DNA of 10,229 bases from Elusimicrobiota bacterium (lineage in GTDB: Bacteria; Elusimicrobiota; Elusimicrobia; Elusimicrobiales; UBA9959), in contig DMES01000058.1 in NCBI GenBank assembly GCA_003450815.1, positions 1 to 10,229 on the forward strand. The letters are read 5' to 3'. Numbering within the stretch: position 1 is the stretch's first letter; each line of letters opens with the position of its first letter. Shown piece by piece: positions 6,566-10,229 of the stretch. A program made the translations under genes and the position numbers. The notes under the pieces were generated by a model. That model saw nothing but the letters and a program-made list of their open reading frames with translations, was not told where the DNA came from and made no database searches.

Positions 6566-6866
6566 TAGCATAGCAGACCAACACGACAAAGGTCTGTCAT
6601 GTTAAACCGGGTGGGCTATTCAGATTTATCTTAAATGGGCGGGGGCAATAACCTATTAATTCAAGAAGCGCCGGGGAATAAATGGAGGGGTGGCCGGGGG
6701 TTTGGTGGAGCAAACCGTCACGGAGGCCTGAGCTTGCGTAAGCGCGAAGGCCGAGTGTCGAGTGGCGGGCACACTGTGCCCGACCACGTGTTTGCGCAAC
6801 CAACTCCCCGGACAGGCCCCCGAACCTTGCAACCCCGGCGTTACCGCATGGGCAATGGGTGTCAGC
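6566..6866 (+). repeat. Structured intergenic element, copy A
   Basis: About 300 bp, filling the gap between ORF6N genes 1 and 2. Helices seen on the + strand: long-range CCGGGGGTTTGGT (6694-6706) with ACCAACTCCCCGG (6799-6811), one mismatch and one G-T. Nested inside are GGCCT/AGGCC (6725-6729/6748-6752) capped by GCTT/AAGC, and GGGCAC/GTGCCC (6767-6772/6776-6781) with a 3-base loop. CAGACC/GGTCTG (6574-6579/6591-6596) lies near its left end. GGTTTG/CAAACC is an alternative local hairpin competing with the long helix. It holds no credible coding frame. It may be an RNA, a folded single-strand DNA site, or both. Confidence 0.85.
6567..6575 (-). promoter_or_regulatory. Extended -10 upstream of ORF6N gene 1
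   Basis: The minus strand reads TGCTATGCT, 24 bases before the start codon. The motif and distance are kept in front of all four array genes. No -35 consensus at normal spacing; ATGACA lies 22 bases further up. Confidence 0.42.
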
Positions 6867-7388
6867 CTATTTTTCCGGTTTAAAGCCGATGATTTTTCTG
6901 TGGCCGGGGTCGGGCTCCGCCGGCGGGGCCATCAGCATTTTTATGGCGTCAAAGACGCTCTTAAACTGCGCGTCATATTTCTTTTCCAGCTCTTCAAGTT
7001 TACGAGCCAGCTCCTTATGCGTATTGAGCAACTGGCGCAGCTTAACAAAAGCCCGCATTATCTGGACATTGACCTGCCTGGCACGCTTGCTCTTAAGAAC
7101 GCTTGAAAGCATTGCCACGCCCTGCTCGGTGAAAGCATACGGTAGTTGTGGCGAGTATTTGATCACAGCTAGGTGGTCACAAATTGTGACCACCTCCTTT
7201 TTTTCACCTTCGTTCAAGGCAAACATAAAATCTTCCGGGAAACTTTCCAGATTTCTTTTCACAGCCTGATTTAAAGCCTTTGTACTAACTTCATATAATT
7301 CAGCAAGGTCGCGATCAAGCATTACCCTATGCCCGCGTATCATCAGTATTTTTTGCTCTATTATCTCCAGCTGAACCAGGTGTTTCAT
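6867..7388 (-). CDS. ORF6N-domain protein, array gene 2
   Basis: 173 aa with the same plan as gene 1: IEQKILMIRGHRVMLDRDLA (10-29), LNQAVKRN (39-46), FPEDFMFAL, variable block about 60-82 with CDHLAVIKYS from Cys70, then PYAFTEQGVAMLSSVLKSKR and the shared LEELEKKYDAQF coiled segment and tail. Its N-terminus and the AFVKLRQLLNTHKELARK segment are nearly those of gene 1. Its variable block instead resembles gene 3 (V-x-x-CD). That makes it mosaic relative to its neighbours. Ribosome-binding site GGGGGAAAT before the ATG is weaker than in the other copies. Its stop codon lies at the edge of copy A, so gene end and element form one conserved stretch. Predicted to bind DNA by family; target unknown. 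Confidence 0.9.
   Translation of the reverse strand: MKHLVQLEIIEQKILMIRGHRVMLDRDLAELYEVSTKALNQAVKRNLESFPEDFMFALNEGEKKEVVTICDHLAVIKYSPQLPYAFTEQGVAMLSSVLKSKRARQVNVQIMRAFVKLRQLLNTHKELARKLEELEKKYDAQFKSVFDAIKMLMAPPAEPDPGHRKIIGFKPEK
7171..7195. repeat. Coding-region palindrome of ORF6N gene 2
   Basis: Perfect 25-bp palindrome: arm AGGTGGTCACAA, one central base, exact complement arm. It encodes VVTICDHL around Cys70. The core GGTCACA(n3)TGTGACC corresponds to GGTCGCA(n3)TGCGACC in gene 3, a paired A-T to G-C change. Confidence 0.92.
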
Positions 7389-7412
7389 ATTTCCCCCTGT
7401 AGTCTATCTACA

Positions 7413-7715
7413 TAGCATAGCAGACCAACACGACAAAGGTCTGTCATGTTAAACCGGGTGGGCTATTCAGATTTATCTTAAATGGGCGGGGTCAATAACC
7501 TATTTATTAAGAAAAGCGCCGGGGAATGAATGGCGGGGTGGCCGGGGAGTTGGTGGAGCAAACCTTCACGGAAGTCGCCGCTTACGTAAGCGCGGCGACT
7601 GAGTGATGAGTGGCGGGCACGGTGTTGCCTGACCACGTGTTTGCGCAACCAACTCCCCGGACAGGCCCCCGAACCTTGCAACCCCGGCGTTACCGCATGG
7701 ACAATGGGTGTCAGC
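7413..7715 (+). repeat. Structured intergenic element, copy B
   Basis: About 300 bp between ORF6N genes 2 and 3, the most diverged of the full copies and the most informative. The long-range helix is perfect here: CCGGGGAGTTGGT (7542-7554) with ACCAACTCCCCGG (7648-7660). The nested hairpin is AGTCGCCGC/GCGGCGACT (7573-7581/7592-7600), 9 bp, against GGCCT/AGGCC in copies A, C and D; three of its pairs differ on both sides. The third hairpin has GGGCA/TGCCT (7615-7619/7626-7630) with a G-T closing pair. Its flanks remain almost identical to the other copies, so the changes are concentrated in paired bases. Confidence 0.87.
7414..7422 (-). promoter_or_regulatory. Extended -10 upstream of ORF6N gene 2
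   Basis: The minus strand reads TGCTATGCT, 26 bases before ATG 7388. It lies at the very edge of element copy B. Confidence 0.42.
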
Positions 7716-8240
7716 CTATTTTTCCGGTTTAAAGCCGATGATTTTTCTGTGGCCGGGGTCGGGCTCCGCCGGCGGGGCCATCAGCATTTTTATGGCGTCA
7801 AAGACGCTCTTAAACTGAGCGTCGTATTTCTTTTCCAGCTCTTCAAGCTTACGCTGAAGGTCAGAATGCGTCGCCAAGAATTCCCACATTCTGGTAAAAG
7901 TTCGCATTATCTGTATGTTTACATCTATCGCGCGCTCACTATTAAGGACACTTGAAAGCATAGCCACCCCATTTTCCATAAAAGCAAAAGGCATAGCGGA
8001 AGAATGTTTGAGCGGTTTGAACCGGTCGCATTTTGCGACCAGTTCTTTTTTCTCCTCTTCCGCAAGCTGAAACATGAAATCCGGCGGGAAACGTCTTAAG
8101 TTGCGCTTAACCTGCTCATTCAAACGTTTTGTTTCAACCTCATAAAGATGGGCCAGATCCCAATCAATCATAACCCTCTTGCCGCGCAATATAAATATTT
8201 TGCTTTCGATAACTTCCTGGGGGATTAAATCTTCAGACAT
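7716..8240 (-). CDS. ORF6N-domain protein, array gene 3
   Basis: 174 aa from ATG 8240, chosen over the longer frame (to 8291) because GGAGG lies 5 bases upstream and the domain (LIPQEVIESKIFILRGKRVM) starts there. Domain order matches genes 1 and 2: DWDLAHLYEV, LNEQVKRN, RFPPDFMFQL, variable block about 61-83 with CDRFKPLKHS from Cys71, then PFAFMENGVAMLSSVLNSER, the segment IQIMRTFTRMWEFLATHSDL, and the shared coiled segment and tail. Its N-terminus and middle group with gene 4, but the palindrome block groups with gene 2. The last ~45 codons are nearly identical in DNA to the other genes. Function is known only at family level. Confidence 0.9.
   Translation of the reverse strand: MSEDLIPQEVIESKIFILRGKRVMIDWDLAHLYEVETKRLNEQVKRNLRRFPPDFMFQLAEEEKKELVAKCDRFKPLKHSSAMPFAFMENGVAMLSSVLNSERAIDVNIQIMRTFTRMWEFLATHSDLQRKLEELEKKYDAQFKSVFDAIKMLMAPPAEPDPGHRKIIGFKPEK
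8019..8045. repeat. Coding-region palindrome of ORF6N gene 3
   Basis: Arms GAACCGGTCGCA (8019-8030) and TGCGACCAGTTC (8034-8045) pair at 11 of 12 positions around a 3-base centre. The only mismatch is at 8023/8041. It encodes LVAKCDRF around Cys71, the same alignment position as in the other three genes. Confidence 0.88.
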
Positions 8241-8273
8241 ATAACCTCCATTTACAAACGAAATCCTATAAAT

Positions 8274-8282
8274 ATCATAACA
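8274..8282 (-). promoter_or_regulatory. Extended -10 upstream of ORF6N gene 3
   Basis: The minus strand reads TGTTATGAT, 34 bases before ATG 8240. Although the surrounding bases have diverged from the other copies, TG-n-TATG-n-T is kept, which supports a promoter role. Confidence 0.45.
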
Positions 8283-8576
8283 GACCAACACGACAAAGGT
8301 CTGTCATGTTAAACCGGGTGGGTTATTCAGATTTATCTTAAATTGGCGGGGTCAACAACCTATTAATTTAAAGAAGCGACGGGGAATAATTTGGAGGGGT
8401 GGCCGGGGGTTTGGTGGAGCAAACCGTCACGGAGGCCTGAGCTTGCGTAAGCGCGAAGGCCGAGTGTCGAGTGGCGGGCACGGTGTTGCCCGACCACGTG
8501 TTTGCGCAACCAACTCCCCGGACAGGCCCCCGAACCTTGCAACCCCGGCGTTACCGCATGGGCAATGGGTGTCAGC
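8274..8576 (+). repeat. Structured intergenic element, copy C
   Basis: About 300 bp between ORF6N genes 3 and 4. Same plan as copy A: CCGGGGGTTTGGT with ACCAACTCCCCGG (one mismatch, one G-T), GGCCT/AGGCC hairpin, and GGGCA/TGCCC with loop CGGTGT as in copy B. Its left end is more diverged (ATCATAACAGACC instead of AGCATAGCAGACC). Confidence 0.84.
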
Positions 8577-9104
8577 CTATTTTTCCGGTTTAAAGCCGAT
8601 GATTTTTCTATGGCCGGGGTCGGGCTCCTCCGGCGGGGCCATTAACATTTTTATGGCGTCAAAGACACTCTTAAACTGCGCGTCGTATTTCTTTTCCAGC
8701 TCTTCAAGCTTACGCTGAAGGTCAGAATGAAGCGCCAAAAAGCTCCGCATTCTGCTAAAGGTCCGCATTATTTGTATATTGACGTCTATAGCACGCCGGC
8801 TGTTCAACACGCTTGACAGCATAGCCACCCCGTTTTCAGTGAAAACATACGGGAGATATTTAATATTCTGCCCCTGTTTCAAGGTGCCAATTTGGCACCT
8901 TGAAACCGTGTTCGCTTCCGCCATGGTTAGTTGAAACATAAAATCTCCTGGGAATCTTTCAATATTGCGTCTAACAGCCCTGTTAAGCGCTTTGGTTGCC
9001 ACACCGTAAAGCCGTGCAAGATCATTATCCAGCATTACTTTTTTTCCACGTAACATAAATATTTTGTTTTCAACAACTTCTTGGGGAATCAAATCTTTCG
9101 CCAT
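8577..9104 (-). CDS. ORF6N-domain protein, array gene 4
   Basis: 175 aa from ATG 9104, preferred to the longer frame (to 9149) because GGAGG sits about 5 bases upstream and the domain begins with LIPQEVVENKIFMLRGKKVM. Next come DNDLARLYGV, LNRAVRRN, RFPGDFMFQL, a variable block about 61-84 with CQIGTLKQGQ from Cys70, PYVFTENGVAMLSSVLNSRR, IQIMRTFSRMRSFLALHSDL, and the common coiled segment and tail. N-terminus and middle group with gene 3, while the palindrome block (CQ-(I/F)-G) groups with gene 1. It is the first gene of the array in transcription order and the closest to the rpsJ terminator. DNA binding is inferred from the family. Confidence 0.9.
   Translation of the reverse strand: MAKDLIPQEVVENKIFMLRGKKVMLDNDLARLYGVATKALNRAVRRNIERFPGDFMFQLTMAEANTVSRCQIGTLKQGQNIKYLPYVFTENGVAMLSSVLNSRRAIDVNIQIMRTFSRMRSFLALHSDLQRKLEELEKKYDAQFKSVFDAIKMLMAPPEEPDPGHRKIIGFKPEK
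8876..8906. repeat. Coding-region palindrome of ORF6N gene 4
   Basis: Perfect 31-bp palindrome: arm GTTTCAAGGTGCCAA, one central base, exact complement arm. It has the same length, centre and core (TGCCAA-n-TTGGCA) as in gene 1, but 7 of the 9 outer positions of the arm differ from gene 1, all compensated in the opposite arm. It encodes SRCQIGTLK. Confidence 0.93.
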
Positions 9105-9125
9105 ATTGCCTCCATATCTCATAAA

Positions 9126-9395
9126 TAGCATAGCAGACCAACACGACAACTGTCTGTCACGTTAAAATGGGTGGGGGATTCAGATTTATCTTAAATGGGC
9201 GGGGCCAATAACCTATTAGCCGGGAAACAATTTGGAGGGGTGGCCGGGGGTTTGGTGTAGCAAACCGTCACGGAGGCCTGAGCTTGCGTAAGCGCGAAGG
9301 CCGAGTGTCGAGTGGCGGGCACACTGTGCCCGACCACGTGTTTGCGGAACCAAATTCCCGGACAGGCCCCCGAACCCTACAAGCCCGGCGTTACC
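9126..9395 (+). repeat. Structured intergenic element, copy D (right end of array)
   Basis: About 270 bp. It precedes ORF6N gene 4 but has no ORF6N gene on its other side; similarity stops after GGCGTTACC (9395), leaving out the last ~30 bases of the full copies. The long helix is CCGGGGGTTTGGT (9244-9256) with ACCAAATTCCCGG (9349-9361), all 13 positions paired on the + strand if two G-T wobbles count. One pair is T-A where copy B has G-C. The GGCCT/AGGCC and GGGCAC/GTGCCC hairpins are as in copy A. Confidence 0.83.
9127..9135 (-). promoter_or_regulatory. Extended -10 upstream of ORF6N gene 4
   Basis: The minus strand reads TGCTATGCT, 23 bases before ATG 9104, as in copies A and B. Confidence 0.42.
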
Positions 9396-9424
9396 TTATT
9401 ATTGAGGAGCTCCACAAAAGTAAA

Positions 9425-9453
9425 CCCGGGATGTTCTTTTAGAACATCCCGGG
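9425..9453 (-). terminator. Strong terminator after rpsJ
   Basis: CCCGGGATGTTCT (9425-9437) and AGAACATCCCGGG (9441-9453) form a perfect 13-bp stem with a 3-base loop. The minus strand continues TTTACTTTTG. It should end the tuf-rpsJ transcript and insulate it from the ORF6N array. Confidence 0.88.
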
Positions 9454-9461
9454 CTCTTTGC

Positions 9462-9490
9462 ATCGGACCGCCAGTTCAGGGCGGACCGAT
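9462..9490 (-). other. Imperfect hairpin at the rpsJ stop codon
   Basis: ATCGGACCGCC (9462-9472) pairs with GGCGGACCGAT (9480-9490) at 10 of 11 positions around a 7-base loop. It begins in the rpsJ stop codon and directly precedes the strong terminator, so it may protect the 3' end of the mRNA. Confidence 0.5.
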
Positions 9491-9834
9491 TACAGCTTTA
9501 TCTTTACTTCAACACCGCTCGGCAGATCCAGCTTTTTCAGTTCGTCCACCGTTTTGGAGGTCGGGCTTATAAGCTCTATCAGCCGCTTGTGAATGCGCAT
9601 CTCAAACTGCTCGCGCGATTTTTTGTCCACATGCGGAGACTTGTTCACCGTGTACTTCCGAATCTTCGTCGGCAGCAGCACAGGGCCCGCAATCAGCGCC
9701 CCGGTCCGCTTCGCCGTCTCGATTATCCGCGCGGTGGATTGATCAATAAGTCGGTAGTCGTAGGAATTCAGCCGTATGCGAATTCTCTGCTCAGAGGACT
9801 TCGGTGCCTTTTCTTCTTTTTTAGCTTCGGTCAT
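9490..9834 (-). CDS. rpsJ: 30S ribosomal protein S10
   Basis: 114 aa, slightly longer than the usual ~102-105 because of a charged N-terminal extension (MTEAKKEEKAPKSSE). The S10 core follows at once: RIRIRLNSYDYRLIDQST (17-34), ETAKRTGA, GPVLLPTKIRKYTVNKSPHV, and the hallmark KKSREQFEMRIHKRLIEL, ending LDLPSGVEVKIKL. It is part of the 30S head and, in other bacteria, partners NusB in antitermination. It follows tuf in the same direction with a 101-base gap and ends at a terminator. No rplC follows it in the array region, so it seems attached to the str-type group with tuf and not to the S10 operon, as is also known in cyanobacteria and plastids. No clear ribosome-binding site is seen. Confidence 0.98.
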   Translation of the reverse strand: MTEAKKEEKAPKSSEQRIRIRLNSYDYRLIDQSTARIIETAKRTGALIAGPVLLPTKIRKYTVNKSPHVDKKSREQFEMRIHKRLIELISPTSKTVDELKKLDLPSGVEVKIKL

Positions 9835-9844
9835 AATTAGTGGC

Positions 9845-9928
9845 AGGGTAGAGGGTGGAGGGGTTAGGGTAGAGTTTTAAGGAATACCTTAAACCCTATA
9901 CCCTACACCCTATACCCTACACCCTAAC
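9845..9928. repeat. Heptamer inverted-repeat hairpin between tuf and rpsJ
   Basis: The right arm is five tandem heptamers (9894-9928): CCCTATA and CCCTACA alternating, then CCCTAAC. The left arm (9845-9872) has four degenerate heptamers of the complementary type (AGGGTAG, AGGGTGG, AGGGGTT, AGGGTAG). A perfect TTAAGG/CCTTAA hairpin with loop AATA sits at the tip (9879-9890), so the whole can fold as one long imperfect stem. It fills most of the tuf-rpsJ gap, and nothing else is recognised there. Confidence 0.85.
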
Positions 9929-9935
9929 TTCTCCC

Positions 9936-10229
9936 TTATTCTATAATCTCGGTGACTACACCCGCGCCCACCGTGTGCCCGCCCTCGCGTATCGCGTAGC
10001 GCAAACCTTTTTCCATCGCTATCGGCGTTATAAGCTCAACAGTAACTTCCGTGTGATCGCCAGGCATTATCATCTCGGCCCCGTCTTTCAACTGCACCGA
10101 GCCCGTAACATCCGTCGTCCGGAAATAGAACTGCGGCTTGTAGCCCTTAAAGAACGGCGTGTGCCGCCCGCCTTCATCCTTCGTCAGAATGTAGGCCTCG
10201 CCCTTAAATTTCTTGTGCGGCGTGCACGA
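9936..10229 (-). CDS. tuf: Elongation factor Tu, C-terminal part (cut by window edge)
   Basis: 97 codons plus TAA are visible; the start lies beyond the window. The sequence begins SCTPHKKFKGEAYILTKDEG, continues GGRHTPFFKGYKPQFYFRTT and ends GGHTVGAGVVTEIIE. These are the domain 2/3 boundary and domain 3 of EF-Tu, including the conserved RTTDVTG and MPGDH segments. EF-Tu brings aminoacyl-tRNA to the ribosome as a GTP complex. It lies directly upstream of rpsJ and is probably transcribed with it, with the heptamer hairpin between them as a possible attenuator or processing site. Confidence 0.98.
   Translation of the reverse strand, partial: SCTPHKKFKGEAYILTKDEGGRHTPFFKGYKPQFYFRTTDVTGSVQLKDGAEMIMPGDHTEVTVELITPIAMEKGLRYAIREGGHTVGAGVVTEIIE

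Noticed and set aside
6635..8718. Several + strand open frames across the array (6635-6883, 6762-7106, 7641-7955, 8443-8718)
   Set aside because: They run through the structured element and then antisense through the conserved ORF6N 3' ends. They recur only because the DNA recurs, have no ribosome-binding sites and resemble no protein family.
6566..9395. Integron cassette array with attC sites
   Set aside because: GTTAAAC in the element fits a GTTRRRY core by chance, but no matching RYYYAAC partner is placed correctly, the conserved stretch includes coding sequence, and no integrase is present.
5844..9395. CRISPR array
   Set aside because: The repeats are ~300 bp and spaced by whole genes; there are no short direct repeats with unique spacers and no cas genes.
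6566..9395. Elements as HEARO/omega RNA of an IscB or TnpB transposon, or group I/II introns
   Set aside because: Size and structure are vaguely similar, but no HNH/RuvC, reverse transcriptase or homing endonuclease gene is present, and I cannot see the group II domain V or group I core. Left as an unidentified structured element.

Overview
The window is bacterial. It ends on the minus strand with the C-terminus of elongation factor Tu followed by ribosomal protein S10. It also carries an RluA-type pseudouridine synthase, an outer-membrane-type lipocalin (Blc), a cupin, a TfoX-N protein, an ankyrin lipoprotein and two unknown secreted proteins. Lipoprotein and export signals plus Blc point to a two-membrane (Gram-negative) organism. 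The mix recalls Elusimicrobiota or similar under-sampled phyla, but the sequence does not fix the phylum.

Layout. 1-1620 (+ strand): an RluA-family gene behind a short inverted repeat, then a zinc-ribbon membrane protein with its own promoter. 1640-5700 (minus strand): a run of small accessory genes, namely a secreted unknown, cupin, lipocalin, secreted unknown, TfoX-N and ankyrin lipoprotein, divided by hairpin terminators. Two copies of a ~40 bp dispersed repeat lie around the ankyrin gene; one cuts off an ORF6N gene fragment. 5844-9395 (minus strand): the most unusual part, a tandem array of four intact ORF6N-domain genes plus that fragment. A ~270-300 bp conserved element (copies A-D) precedes each intact gene. 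9425-10229 (minus strand): terminator, rpsJ, a heptamer-repeat hairpin, tuf (cut by the window edge).

The array has two layers of unexplained structure. First, each of the four ORF6N genes carries a 25-31 bp near-perfect palindrome inside its coding sequence, at the same place in the protein alignment. The palindrome sequence differs from gene to gene, so both arms have changed together. Second, the intergenic element has long-range and local helices supported by compensatory substitutions between copies, and its G-T wobbles occur in the sense that favours a folded + strand, antisense to the genes. The N-terminal and C-terminal parts of the genes group 1+2 against 3+4, while the palindrome blocks group 1+4 against 2+3. 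That suggests shuffling of blocks by recombination across the near-identical elements and 3' ends. ORF6N is known as a domain of phage and viral DNA-binding-type regulators. A self-addressed operator or recombination block inside each gene is a reasonable but untested reading.
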